Assembly: GCA_963749145.1 (NCBI GenBank)
Contig: CAVVLN010000004.1
Span: 1,736,001-1,800,000 of the forward strand
Length of the DNA stretch: 64,000 nt
Source: JASHPR01 sp963749145
Lineage (GTDB): Bacteria > Actinomycetota > Actinomycetes > Streptosporangiales > Streptosporangiaceae
Direction of reading: 5' to 3'
Shown: one piece after another, positions 7,998-16,924 of the stretch
Numbering within the stretch: the stretch's first letter is position 1
How the letters are laid out: each line of letters opens with the position of its first letter
Program-made: the position numbers and the translations under genes
The notes under the pieces: generated by a model
What the model saw: the letters and a program-made list of their open reading frames with translations, nothing else
The model's database searches: none
What the model was told of the DNA's origin: nothing

Positions 7998-8515
7998 CCA
8001 TCACCGTAGCCAAGTTCAAGGACGTCGCCGGGGGAACCCAGCCGGGCCAGTTCACCATCGGCGACCGGGAGACCGTGGCCAGCCTGGCCGATCTCGAACC
8101 CCGCTACAAGCGGCTGCTCGACGAGCCGGTCACCGCGATCGTCGCCGTCGTCGGCTCGGACGGGCTGCCGAACCTGACCCCGGTCTGGTTCGACTACGAG
8201 GGCGACACCGTGCTGCTCAACCTGGCCACGCACCGCAAGAAGGTGAACTGGCTGCGCAAGACCCCGCACGCGACGTTCCTGCTGATGAACCCGGACAACA
8301 CCTACCACTGGCTCAGCATCAAGACCACGGTGGCGCGGGAGATCTCCGAGGACGACCCGGCCGAGGGGCCGCGGGTCACCGCCCAGCTGGACAAGATCTG
8401 GGTCAAGTACACCGGGAACGAGCCGCCCTACGCGCTGCGCGACCCGTCGTTCGACGAGCGCCGGGTGCTGTTCGAGCTCGACGTCGTGAAGGTCGCGACA
8501 TTCGGCCGCCCGTAA
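7994..8515 (+). CDS. PPOX-class (FMN/F420 split-barrel) oxidoreductase
   Basis: 173-residue protein of the pyridoxamine 5'-phosphate oxidase-like split-barrel superfamily, of the actinobacterial flavin/F420-binding type. The core reads VTAIVAVVGSDGLPNLTPVW, GDTVLLNLATHRKKVNWLRK and YHWLSIKTTV, the strand-turn pattern that binds the cofactor phosphate (HRKKVNWLR). GTG 7994 overlaps the stop of the acyl-CoA dehydrogenase gene (GTGA) and AGGAG lies just upstream. The C-terminal part (IWVKYTGNEPPYALRD) matches the family. It probably reduces a pathway intermediate; the substrate cannot be assigned. Confidence 0.82.
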   Translation: MTITVAKFKDVAGGTQPGQFTIGDRETVASLADLEPRYKRLLDEPVTAIVAVVGSDGLPNLTPVWFDYEGDTVLLNLATHRKKVNWLRKTPHATFLLMNPDNTYHWLSIKTTVAREISEDDPAEGPRVTAQLDKIWVKYTGNEPPYALRDPSFDERRVLFELDVVKVATFGRP

Positions 8516-8538
8516 CCGGCCGCCGCGCCCGGCCGGGG

Positions 8539-9717
8539 ATGCCCGGCGTGATCGTCATGGGCGGCTCGCTCGGCGGGCTGACCGCGGCCCTGGTGCTCCG
8601 GGACGCCGGCTGCGACGTGCGGGTGTTCGAGCGGTCCTCCGCGGCGCTGCAGGGGCGCGGGGCGGGCATCGCCGCGCTCGAGGCCACGCTGCGCTACCTG
8701 ACCGAGCGGGGCGGCGCCCGGCCCGGGGACGTGTGCTCGTCCACCGGCTGGATCCGGTTCCTGCGCGCGGACGGCAGCGCTGCGCATGAGCAGCGGCACC
8801 GGTACCTGTTCTCCTCGTGGAACACGATCTACCGCTCGCTGATGCGCCATCTGGAGCCATCACGCTACGTCTTCGGCGGCGAGGTCGTCGCGTTCGAGGA
8901 ATCTGGTGACGGGGTCAGCGTCACGCTGGCCGGCGGCGCGCAGGCCCGCGCCGGCCTGCTCGTCTGCGCCGACGGGGTCGGCTCGGCCGCCCGGGCCCGG
9001 CTGGTCCCGGGGGTCGCTCCCGCCTACGCGGGCTACGTGGCCTGGCGCGGCACCTTCCCGGAACGGAGCCTGTCACCGCCGGCCCGGAAGGTCCTCGAGG
9101 ACGCGATCACCTACCAGGTGCTGGACCACAGCCACATCCTCGTCTACCCGATCCCGGGGCCGGACGGGTCGGTGGCCCGGGGCGGCCGGCTGATCAACTT
9201 CGTCTGGTACGTCAACGTGGCGGACGGGCCGGACCTGGACCGGCTGATGACCGGCCGGGACGGGATCCGGCGGCCGGTGTCGCTGCCGCCGGGGATGGCC
9301 GCCGGCGCGGCGGTGGCGGCCATGCGGCGGGCCGCCGCCGGGGTGCTCGCGCCGCCGGTGGCCGAGGTGGTGACCAGCGTGCCCGACCCGTTCGTCCAGG
9401 TGATCTACGACATCGAGGTGCCGCGCATGGCGTCCGGCCGGGTCTGCCTGATCGGCGACGCGGCGTTCGCGGTGCGACCGCACGCGGCGGCGGGCACGGC
9501 CAAGGCGGCGGAGGACGGCTGGGCGCTGGCGGCCGAGCTGACCGCGGCCGCCGGCGACGTGCCCGCGGCGCTGGCCGCGTGGGAGCAACGGCAGCTGGCG
9601 CTCGGCCGGTCGCTGCTTGCCCGCACCCGGGAGATCGGCGACAGCTCGCAGTTCACCGGCACGTTCCGGCCCGGCGACCCGCGGCTGATCTTCGGCCTGT
9701 ACGAGCCGGGCCGCTGA
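8539..9717 (+). CDS. FAD-dependent monooxygenase (2,6-dihydroxypyridine hydroxylase-like)
   Basis: 392-residue class A flavoprotein monooxygenase. The N-terminal Rossmann motif is VIVMGGSLGGLTAALVLRD, the NADPH-side DG motif is VCADGVGSAARARL, and the GD motif is CLIGDAAFAVRPHAAAGTAK followed by AAEDGWAL. The AGTAKAAEDG form resembles 2,6-dihydroxypyridine 3-monooxygenases rather than phenol hydroxylases. ATG 8539 is chosen because the Rossmann strand starts six residues later; the ribosome site GGCCGGGG is close. It is the last gene of the operon and adds oxygen to an aromatic or heterocyclic substrate, so the operon may handle such a compound (inference). Confidence 0.84.
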   Translation: MPGVIVMGGSLGGLTAALVLRDAGCDVRVFERSSAALQGRGAGIAALEATLRYLTERGGARPGDVCSSTGWIRFLRADGSAAHEQRHRYLFSSWNTIYRSLMRHLEPSRYVFGGEVVAFEESGDGVSVTLAGGAQARAGLLVCADGVGSAARARLVPGVAPAYAGYVAWRGTFPERSLSPPARKVLEDAITYQVLDHSHILVYPIPGPDGSVARGGRLINFVWYVNVADGPDLDRLMTGRDGIRRPVSLPPGMAAGAAVAAMRRAAAGVLAPPVAEVVTSVPDPFVQVIYDIEVPRMASGRVCLIGDAAFAVRPHAAAGTAKAAEDGWALAAELTAAAGDVPAALAAWEQRQLALGRSLLARTREIGDSSQFTGTFRPGDPRLIFGLYEPGR

Positions 9718-9728
9718 CCCGCTTCCCC

Positions 9729-9847
9729 AGCCCGCCCGCGGCCCTCCCCAGCCCGCCCGCGGCCCTTCCCGGCCCGCCCGCGGCCCTTCCCGGCCCGCCC
9801 GCAGCCCATCCCAGCCCGCCCGCGGCCCTTCCTAGCCCGCCCGCGGC
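9729..9847 (+). repeat. 21-bp tandem repeat between convergent genes
   Basis: Five full 21-bp units (9729, 9750, 9771, 9792, 9813) and one partial unit at 9834, each containing GCCCGCCCGCGGCCC. The last units include the stop codon and final codons of the minus-strand LLM oxidoreductase gene, so the array has grown into that gene's end. There are no unique spacers, so it is not a CRISPR. Confidence 0.85.
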
Positions 9848-10701
9848 TTGAGCACCTCGGCCGCGGTGGCCAGCACGCCCAGGTGCTCGTCCACGGTGCG
9901 CAGGCCGGCGCCCATGGTGTTCACCGACAAGTGGGTGGCACCCGCGTCCCGCCAGGTCGCGGCGTGCTCGGCCAGCTTCTGTTCGCTGCCCCGCCAGCTG
10001 ACCCGGCCCTCCATGCCGATCGCGGCCGGGTCCCGGCCGGCGTCCCGGGCCGCCTGCTCGACCACCGCGCGCGCCTCGTCGAGCCTCGGGCCCGGCGGGA
10101 CCTGCGGGAACCAGCCGTCGGCGAGCCGGCCCGCCCGCCGGTAGGCGCGCTCGGACTGGGCCCCGAACCACACCGGGATCGGCCGCTGCACCGGCAGCGG
10201 CGCCAGCCCCGCGCCGGTGACCCGGTCGAAGCTTCCGCTGAACGTCACCGACGGCTCGGTCCACAGCCGCCGCAGCAGCCCGACCTGCTCCTCGGCCCGC
10301 CGGCCGCGGCTGGAGAAGTCCTGGCCCAGGGCCTCGTACTCCACCGCGTTCCAGCCCAGCCCGATGCCAAGCCGGAAGCGGCCGCCGGTGAGCAGGTCGA
10401 CCTCGGCGGCCTGCTTGGCCACCAGCGCGGTCTGCCGCTGGGGCAGGATGATGATGCCGGTGACCATTTCCAGCGAGGTGATCCCGGCCATGAAGCCGAA
10501 CATCACGAACGGCTCGTGGAAGGTGGTCGTCACGTTGTAGGGCCCGTCCCAGCCCTGGTGCACCGCCGGGTCGGCGCCCAGCACGTGGTCGTAGGCCAGC
10601 ACGTGGGCGTATCCGAGTTCCTCGACCCGCCGCGCGTAGGCGCGCACCGCGCCGACGTCGCCGCCGAGTTCGGTCTGCGGGAACACCACGCCGATCCGCA
10701 T
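9832..10701 (-). CDS. LLM class F420-dependent oxidoreductase
   Basis: 289-residue luciferase-like monooxygenase-fold protein of the actinobacterial F420-dependent subfamily. It begins MRIGVVFPQTE and carries YDHVLGADP, LPQRQTALVAKQAAEVDLLT, GRFRLGIGLGWNAVEYEALG and PIPVWFGAQSERAYRRAGRL, all standard for the F420-binding TIM barrel. The ATG at 10701 is preferred over the ATG at 10725 because GAGGAGGCAGG precedes it. The gene converges on the catabolic operon and may reduce a related substrate, but co-regulation is not shown. Its last codons derive from a tandem repeat. Confidence 0.9.
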   Translation of the reverse strand: MRIGVVFPQTELGGDVGAVRAYARRVEELGYAHVLAYDHVLGADPAVHQGWDGPYNVTTTFHEPFVMFGFMAGITSLEMVTGIIILPQRQTALVAKQAAEVDLLTGGRFRLGIGLGWNAVEYEALGQDFSSRGRRAEEQVGLLRRLWTEPSVTFSGSFDRVTGAGLAPLPVQRPIPVWFGAQSERAYRRAGRLADGWFPQVPPGPRLDEARAVVEQAARDAGRDPAAIGMEGRVSWRGSEQKLAEHAATWRDAGATHLSVNTMGAGLRTVDEHLGVLATAAEVLKPRAG

Positions 10702-10922
10702 CCTGCCTCCTCGCTGCTGGCTCAAAGCTGGCTTGCTACTTCTACCCCGCCCTACTTTTACCTCCTGCCGGTCTCGGGCGCGCGGTCAGGTGGCCCGTGG
10801 CCGGCCACCGCACCTCCCGCTCCCGCCGGGCATTCATGTCCGGCCTGGGCGCATTTGACGCCTATGTGGATACGATGGGCGGGCTCATGGCCTTCGGGTG
10901 CGAGGCGGCGGGAGGTGGCCGG

Positions 10923-11459
10923 ATGGCCGACGGATTCACGGTGGACCGGGCGGCGCTGCGGGAGACGGCCCAGGGCATCAACGACACGATCGGCGCCCTG
11001 GAGAAGCTGGGGTTCAACGAGGAGGCCGAGGTCGGCCGGGGGTTCTCCGGACTGGCCCTGAGCGGCCTGCAGGTGGGCGACGAGGGGTTGCAGTCCGCCT
11101 TCGCCGGGTTCTGCGACCGCTGGTCGTGGGGGGTGCGGACGCTGGTGCAGGACGGCAACCAGATCGCGCAGCGGCTCGGGCTGACCGCGGGGATGTACTC
11201 CGACGCCGAGCAGTCGGTGATCGCCTCGCTGAAGGACGCCGTCGACGCCGCCGTGGGCGACCCGTACATGAGTGACGCCCAGGCCGGCCAGGGGTCGTGG
11301 GCGCACGCCGCGGGCCTGACGCCCGGCCAGCAGCCGAACGACTTCAGCGCCGGGGCGTGGAAACAGGCGGGCGGCCAGATCGAGCAGACGTGGCAGGCGG
11401 AGGGCCACGACGTGACCCATACCGCCCGGGCGGACCTGAACGATCTGACCAACCCGTGA
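10923..11459 (+). CDS. WXG100/ESX-like protein, partner of the Rhs toxin
   Basis: 178-residue mostly helical protein: residues 1-100 form two long helices around FCDRWSWGVRTLVQDGNQIA, like actinobacterial WXG100-type proteins, followed by a Gly/Gln-rich tail. I chose ATG 10923 (MADGFTVDRAALRETAQGI) because GGGAGGTGG lies just upstream; an earlier start at 10797 has no such site. It ends 14 bp before the Rhs gene, so they form an operon. In polymorphic toxin loci such small proteins are thought to chaperone or co-export the large toxin through a type VII-like secretion system. No secretion machinery is in this window. Confidence 0.72.
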   Translation: MADGFTVDRAALRETAQGINDTIGALEKLGFNEEAEVGRGFSGLALSGLQVGDEGLQSAFAGFCDRWSWGVRTLVQDGNQIAQRLGLTAGMYSDAEQSVIASLKDAVDAAVGDPYMSDAQAGQGSWAHAAGLTPGQQPNDFSAGAWKQAGGQIEQTWQAEGHDVTHTARADLNDLTNP

Positions 11460-11473
11460 GGAGGTGAGCCGCC

Positions 11474-14400
11474 GTGGGTGGCTGGTTCAGCGATGTCGTA
11501 CACGCCGTGTCGCATCCGGGGAGCCTGGTATCAGGTGCCGAGCACGGGCTGGGCAGCCTGATCGATGACGGCGCGCACGCGCTGGGATCCGGGCTGTCGG
11601 CGGTGGGCCTGAGCGGGGCGGCCCAGTGGGTGGACCGGACCGGGGACGACGTGGCCAATTTCCTCGGTGCGCAGGTACCCGAGGAGCAGCTGGGGCAGAC
11701 CACCGACCCGGCTCAGCTGATTCACGGAGATCCGGGGGCGCTGCGCTCGGCGGCCGGGCAGTTACGCACGTTCTCCGGCGCGTTCGCCGAGACCGCGGCC
11801 GGGCTGGAGGGACTCGAGCCCGGGTCCTGGACCGGCGAGGCGGCCGACGCGTTCCGCGCGAGGTACGCGCCGCAGCCGGGCCGGTGGCGGAACGCGGCCA
11901 CCGGGTGCGGGGACGGCGCCGACGCCCTGGAGTCCTACGCCGGGACCGTGCAGTGGGCCCAGGGCCAGGCCCGTGAGGCGATCGACGTCTACGAGCAGGG
12001 ACAGCGAGCCACCGCCGCGGCCGTGACCGCCTACAACGACAAGGTCGCCGCGTACAACCAGGCGGCGCAGGCCTACGACAGCGCGCTCGCGGCCGGGCAC
12101 AGCCCCGGGGCGCGGCCGGTCGAGCCGGGGTCGTTCTCCGATCCGGGGGCCAGCCTGCGGGACCGGGCGCAGCAGATCCTGGCCGCGGCGCGGGCCGAGC
12201 GCGACCGGGTCGGCGCCGCGGCAGCGGCGAAGGTACGCGAGGCCACGAACCTGGCGCCCGCGGAGCCGTCGTTCGCTCAGCAACTGCTCGACGACCTGCA
12301 CGACTACGGCCAGGCCACTGCCCTGGCGAACGTGAGCTTCGTCAGCGGGATCGTGACCGGGGCGTCGGACATCCTCAAGACCGCCCGGGCGGTGAACCCG
12401 TCCGACCCGTGGAACATGACCCACCTGGCCGAGTACGGGGCGGGAATGTCGGCGATGGCGGCCGGGCTCGTGCACGACGAGATCCACCCGATGGACGCAT
12501 TGCAGGGCCTGGTCGGGACCGGCTGGGGCAGTGACCCGGCCGAGGCGGCCGGGAAGCTGGTGCCGAGCCTGCTGCTGGCGGCGGCCACGGACGGGACGGG
12601 CGACGCGGCGAACGCGGCCCGGATTCCCGAAGACGACATGACGCTGCTGGGCGACCCGGTCGACGTGGCCTCGGGGGACGTGATCCTGGCCCAGACCGAC
12701 GTCACGCTCGCGGGCGTGCTGCCGCTGGCGCTGCGGCGGGTGCACCGGTCGTCGTACCGGGCCGGGCGGTGGTTCGGCCGGTCCTGGGCATCCACCCTCG
12801 ATCAGCGCGTTGAGGTCAGCGAGCACGCGGTGTGCTTCGCGACGGCGGGCTCGGCGGTGCTGCGCTACCCGCCGCCGGGAGAGGATGGCGAGCCGGCGCT
12901 GCCGGCGGCCGGGGCCCGGTGGCCGCTGGCCCGTGACGCCGGCGGGTACACGGTGACCGACCCTCAGGCCGGGATCGCCTGGCGGTTCGAGCCGCGGTCC
13001 GGCTATTACGTGTCCGCGGCCGGTCACGGGGAACTGCCGCTGGTGTCGGTCACCGACCGGGCCGGGCACCGGATCACGGTCGAGCACGCCCCGGATGGCG
13101 CGCCGGCGTGGCTGACCCATTCGGGCGGGTACCGGGTCCGGGTGCTGGCGGCCGGGGGTCGCGTGGCCGGGCTCGACCTGGCGGGCGCGGGCCCAGACGG
13201 CGGCGACGTGCCGCTGCTGCGGTACGGCTATGACGCGGCCGGGAACCTGGCGTCGATCGTCAACTCCTCGGGGCAGCCGCAGCGGCTGGCCTACGACGGT
13301 GACGGGCGGCTGACCGGCTGGGAGGACCGGAACGGCTGGTCGTACCGGTATGCCTACGACGAGCAGGGCCGGTGCGCGCGCGGCGAGGGCCCGGACGGCG
13401 CGCTGAGCGCCATGCTCTCGTACGACCCGTCCGCGCGGGTGACCACGCACACCGACGCGACCGGGGCGGTGAGCGTCTACCAGCTCACCGACCGGTTCCG
13501 GGTGGCCGCCGTCACCGACCCGCTGGGGAACGTGACTCGCTCCGAGTACGACTCCAGCGGCCGCCTGGTGTCCCGCACCGACCCGCTGGGGCGGCGTTCC
13601 ACCTGGACCTACGACACGGCGGGGAACCTGACCGACATCACCCGGCCGGACGGGTCGCGGGCAACGGCCGACTATGGTGCGCACTGCCTGCCGGTCCGGG
13701 TCACCGAGCCGGGCGGCGCGGCGTGGCGGCAGGACTACGACGCGGCCGGGAACCTGGTCCGGCTGGCCGGGCCGGACGGGGCGGTCACGTCATACTCCTA
13801 CGACGAGCGCGGGCACCTGGCCAGCGTCACCGACCCGGCGGGCGCCGTGACGGGGGTGGAATGCGATGCGGCCGGCCTGCCGGTCGCGGTCACCGGCCCG
13901 GACGGGTCGCGGACCCGGTACACCAGGGACGGCTTCGGGCGGATCATCACGATCACCGAGCCGGACGGCGCTGTTACCCGCCTGGCCTGGACGGTCGAGG
14001 GCCAGCTGGCGTCGCGGACGCGCCCGGGCGGCGGCACCGAGCGGTACACCTATGACGGGGAAGGGAACCTGGTCACCCACCTGAGCCCGGCCGCGGGCCT
14101 GACCAAGGTCGAGTACACCAGCTTCGACCAGGTCGCGGCGCGGACCGGGCCGGACGGCATCCGCACCGAGTTCAGCTATGACCAGGCGGTGCGGCTGGCC
14201 GAGGTCCGGCACGGCGGCCTGGCCTGGCGCTACGACTACGACCCGGCGGACCGGCTGGCCGCCGAGACCGACTACAACGGCGCCCGCTCGCAGTACGCAT
14301 ACGACGCCGCCGGGCAGCTGACCGGCCAGGTCAACGCGGCCGGGCAGCAGGTCAGCTACGCCTATGACCTGCTCGGCAACCTGATCTCCCGTGAGGCTGA

Positions 14401-16435
14401 CGGGGCGGTCACCCGCTTTGGCTACGACCCGGCCGGGCGGCTGGTCCGGGCCGAGAACCCGGACGCCGTGGTCTCGCTGGAACGGGACGCGGCCGGGCGG
14501 GTGACCGCCGAGACCTGCAACGGCCGCACCGTCCGGTCCGGCTACGACGCGGCCGGGCGCCGGATTCTCCGGGTGACCCCGTCCGGTGCCGAGACCAGGT
14601 GGGACTTTGACGTCGCGGGGCGGCCGGTCACCCTGCACGCGGGCGGGCAGGAGTTGCGGTTCGGCTACGACCGGTCCGGCCGCGAGACCACCCGCGACCT
14701 GCCGGGCGGCGTGACGCTGACCCAGGAATGGGATCCGGTGGGCCGGCTCGCCGCCCAGGTCCTCACCGCCGGCCGCCGGTCCGCCGCCGGGCCGACCGCG
14801 CCGCTCCGGCCGGTCACGCCGCCCGGTCCGACCGCGCCGCTCGGGCCGGTCACGCCGCCCGGTCCGACCTCGCCGCCCGAGTCGGCCGCGTCCGTTCTGC
14901 CTGCCGCTTCCGCTCTCCCGGTCGCTCCCGGTTACCCGTCCGCGCCCGCGCCCTCGCCCATGTCCGGCGGGCGGGTTCTGCAGCGCCGCGGTTACTCCTA
15001 CCGCGCCGACGGGTTCCTGACCACCGCCGAGGACCTGCTGTCCGGGCCGCGCCGGTTCAGCCTGGACCCGGCGGGCCGGGTCACCGGCGTGACGGGCCCT
15101 GACTGGGCTGAGCAGTACGCCTACGACCCGGCCGGGAACATCACCGCGGCGGCCTGGCCCGATCCGCCCGGCCCGGCCGCCGCCTGGGCCGGCCCCGGCG
15201 TCCAGGGCCAGCGCGACTACGCCGGCACGCTGATCACCCGGGCCGGCGACATCCGCTACCGCCACGACGCCCAGGGCCGGATCACCACCCGCCAGCGGAT
15301 CCGCCTCTCCCGCAAGCCCGACACCTGGCAGTACGCCTGGGACGCCGGCGACCGGCTGGTGGCGGTGACCACGCCCGACCGCACCACCTGGCGTTATGTG
15401 TATGACCCGCTGGGCCGCCGCATCGCCAAGCGTTGCCTGGCTCCCGACAGCCAGGTGACCGAGCAGACCCAGTTCACCTGGGACGGCCCCGTGCTCGCCG
15501 AGCAGGTCACCACCGGCGACCTGGTGGCGGGCGCGCCGCCCCCCGCCTGGCTGGCCGCTCCCGGTGGCGGTCTCCCCGACCCGGGCGCTGCCCGGGACGG
15601 CGGTGCCGCGCCGGACCAGGTCATCACCTGGGACTACCGGCCGGGCACCTTCACTCCCCTGACCCAGACCGAGCGCGCCTCCTGGCACCACGCGCCGCAG
15701 GACCAGGTCGACCAGCAGTTCTACGCGATCGTGACCGACCTGATCGGCTCACCGTCCGAGCTCGTCGGCCCGGACGGTGACCTGGCCGGCTACCAGCAGC
15801 ACACCCTGTGGGGCACCACCCTGTGGAAGCCCGGCGGCGCCGCCACCCCGCTGCGCTTCCCCGGCCAGTACGCCGACCCCGAAACCGGCCTGCACTACAA
15901 CAACCACCGCTACTACGACCCGGTCACCGGCCAGTACCTCAGCCCCGACCCGCTCGGTCTGGCCCCCGCCTCCAACCCCCACACCTACGTCCCCAACCCG
16001 ACCGCCCTCATCGACCCCCTAGGCCTCATCGGCGAAGGCTGCGTCCCCGGTGGCACCGTTCCGGGCGACGCAGGTACGGCTCCCGGCGATGAGGGCACAG
16101 TTCCAGGCGACGGCGGCGCAACGACTCTGCCTAGTAGCGGTAAGTTGTTCGTGGCAACCCCCCGCGGGACGATCTATGACATCCCGGCGGGATGGGTTGG
16201 TCGGACTGCGGACAATGGCAAAGGCCTGGTATTTCAGCCACCGGGTGCCGTAGGGAATCAGGACGCAATTCGGATCATGGAACCGACAGCGAAATACCCA
16301 GATGGCTACGTGCGTGTCTATAACTCTGCTCCGCCAAATGGGCAGCCAATCGATGTATTTGGGAAGCCAGGGCCGCAATCAGCCACACACATCTCTCAGC
16401 TCTATCGCGGCCCCTGGCCGGGTTGGCCGGGTTAG
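11474..16435 (+). CDS. Rhs/YD-repeat polymorphic toxin with WXG N-terminus and unknown C-terminal toxin
   Basis: 1653-residue secreted toxin. Residues 1-310 are helical, with a WXG-type motif in GSWTGEAADAFRARYAPQPG. About 392-450 carries the DUF6531-like start of the shell (GDPVDVASGDVILAQTDVTL). Dozens of YD repeats (YDAAGNL, YDEQGR, YDPAGR) run from about 580 to 1440. The Rhs core motif RYYDPVTGQYLSPDPLGL lies near 1475-1492, followed by a variable toxin of about 130 residues with IRIMEPTAKYPDGYVRVYNS near its end. A Pro-rich minisatellite interrupts the repeats near residues 1105-1165. GTG 11474 follows GAGGAGGTGAGCC. The shell encloses the toxin, which is released by self-cleavage near the core. 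I do not recognise the toxin family. Two candidate immunity genes follow. Confidence 0.93.
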   Translation: MGGWFSDVVHAVSHPGSLVSGAEHGLGSLIDDGAHALGSGLSAVGLSGAAQWVDRTGDDVANFLGAQVPEEQLGQTTDPAQLIHGDPGALRSAAGQLRTFSGAFAETAAGLEGLEPGSWTGEAADAFRARYAPQPGRWRNAATGCGDGADALESYAGTVQWAQGQAREAIDVYEQGQRATAAAVTAYNDKVAAYNQAAQAYDSALAAGHSPGARPVEPGSFSDPGASLRDRAQQILAAARAERDRVGAAAAAKVREATNLAPAEPSFAQQLLDDLHDYGQATALANVSFVSGIVTGASDILKTARAVNPSDPWNMTHLAEYGAGMSAMAAGLVHDEIHPMDALQGLVGTGWGSDPAEAAGKLVPSLLLAAATDGTGDAANAARIPEDDMTLLGDPVDVASGDVILAQTDVTLAGVLPLALRRVHRSSYRAGRWFGRSWASTLDQRVEVSEHAVCFATAGSAVLRYPPPGEDGEPALPAAGARWPLARDAGGYTVTDPQAGIAWRFEPRSGYYVSAAGHGELPLVSVTDRAGHRITVEHAPDGAPAWLTHSGGYRVRVLAAGGRVAGLDLAGAGPDGGDVPLLRYGYDAAGNLASIVNSSGQPQRLAYDGDGRLTGWEDRNGWSYRYAYDEQGRCARGEGPDGALSAMLSYDPSARVTTHTDATGAVSVYQLTDRFRVAAVTDPLGNVTRSEYDSSGRLVSRTDPLGRRSTWTYDTAGNLTDITRPDGSRATADYGAHCLPVRVTEPGGAAWRQDYDAAGNLVRLAGPDGAVTSYSYDERGHLASVTDPAGAVTGVECDAAGLPVAVTGPDGSRTRYTRDGFGRIITITEPDGAVTRLAWTVEGQLASRTRPGGGTERYTYDGEGNLVTHLSPAAGLTKVEYTSFDQVAARTGPDGIRTEFSYDQAVRLAEVRHGGLAWRYDYDPADRLAAETDYNGARSQYAYDAAGQLTGQVNAAGQQVSYAYDLLGNLISREADGAVTRFGYDPAGRLVRAENPDAVVSLERDAAGRVTAETCNGRTVRSGYDAAGRRILRVTPSGAETRWDFDVAGRPVTLHAGGQELRFGYDRSGRETTRDLPGGVTLTQEWDPVGRLAAQVLTAGRRSAAGPTAPLRPVTPPGPTAPLGPVTPPGPTSPPESAASVLPAASALPVAPGYPSAPAPSPMSGGRVLQRRGYSYRADGFLTTAEDLLSGPRRFSLDPAGRVTGVTGPDWAEQYAYDPAGNITAAAWPDPPGPAAAWAGPGVQGQRDYAGTLITRAGDIRYRHDAQGRITTRQRIRLSRKPDTWQYAWDAGDRLVAVTTPDRTTWRYVYDPLGRRIAKRCLAPDSQVTEQTQFTWDGPVLAEQVTTGDLVAGAPPPAWLAAPGGGLPDPGAARDGGAAPDQVITWDYRPGTFTPLTQTERASWHHAPQDQVDQQFYAIVTDLIGSPSELVGPDGDLAGYQQHTLWGTTLWKPGGAATPLRFPGQYADPETGLHYNNHRYYDPVTGQYLSPDPLGLAPASNPHTYVPNPTALIDPLGLIGEGCVPGGTVPGDAGTAPGDEGTVPGDGGATTLPSSGKLFVATPRGTIYDIPAGWVGRTADNGKGLVFQPPGAVGNQDAIRIMEPTAKYPDGYVRVYNSAPPNGQPIDVFGKPGPQSATHISQLYRGPWPGWPG
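14789..14878 (+). repeat. 36-bp in-frame repeat inside the Rhs gene
   Basis: Two and a half 36-bp units encode GPTAPLRPVTPP, GPTAPLGPVTPP and GPTSPP. They are followed by an Ala/Pro/Ser stretch to about 14960, forming a disordered insertion between YD repeats of the toxin shell. Confidence 0.8.
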
Positions 16436-16437
16436 CG

Positions 16438-16851
16438 ATGGCTACGCGCCTAGAGCACCAGCCCGAGATGAACCGATGGGCACTGCCTATCGGCGATGAA
16501 ACGATCACTTGGTGCTGCATTGACTACGCTTTCTCCTTCGGGACCCAGAACCAGATCTCGGTCCGCGTCGAGGAGCCTTTCGTCTACACCAGCGCTGACG
16601 GAGTAGAGCATCTGATCGTCCCGGAGGCGGACCCTGTCAACATCGCTCCTGTACTCGCTATCGCTCGGCTTTCCGTCCGTGACGGTTTTGCCTATGACGA
16701 CGGGCACCTAGAGCTGACCTTCAGCGACGGCAGCACGATCGGCGTGCCAAGTGCCCAAGACTATGAACCTTGGGAACTAACCGGTCCAGGCGGGCTAAAG
16801 ATGATCTCAGTACCCGGAGGAGAGCTATCGGTGTGGCGTCCCACGGCGTGA
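16438..16851 (+). CDS. DUF6188-like protein, candidate immunity protein
   Basis: 137-residue protein starting at ATG 16438, two bases after the Rhs stop. It resembles DUF6188: an N-terminal strand pattern (WALPIGDETITWCCIDYAFS), VRVEEPFVYTSADG, then DGHLELTFSDGSTIGVPS and the ending YEPWELTGPGGLKMISVPGG. Proteins of this family are common behind actinobacterial polymorphic toxins, so it is the prime candidate to neutralise this Rhs toxin. Position and tight coupling support that; function is not established for the family. Base composition is visibly lower in GC than the chromosome, like the toxin tip, suggesting that toxin tip and immunity gene arrived together. Confidence 0.75.
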   Translation: MATRLEHQPEMNRWALPIGDETITWCCIDYAFSFGTQNQISVRVEEPFVYTSADGVEHLIVPEADPVNIAPVLAIARLSVRDGFAYDDGHLELTFSDGSTIGVPSAQDYEPWELTGPGGLKMISVPGGELSVWRPTA

Positions 16852-16876
16852 GTGACTTCAGCCAGTGACTTCAGCC
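16851..16876 (+). repeat. Direct duplication of 13 bp (AGTGACTTCAGCC) after the DUF6188 gene
   Basis: The 13-mer AGTGACTTCAGCC occurs twice head to tail at 16851-16863 and 16864-16876, overlapping the DUF6188 stop codon. It is probably a slippage or end-joining scar in the immunity-gene spacer. Confidence 0.7.
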
Positions 16877-16924
16877 ATAACTACCATGAAGAGATGCAAG
16901 AAAAGGTACGAGCGATCCCTGATA

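Noticed and set aside
9729..9847. Tandem repeats as a possible CRISPR array
   Set aside because: Units are contiguous 21-mers with no unique spacers and no cas gene is nearby.
11762..15691. Two open frames of over 600 codons antisense to the Rhs gene
   Set aside because: These are shadow frames of YD repeats, rich in Arg/Gly/Pro/His with no domain.
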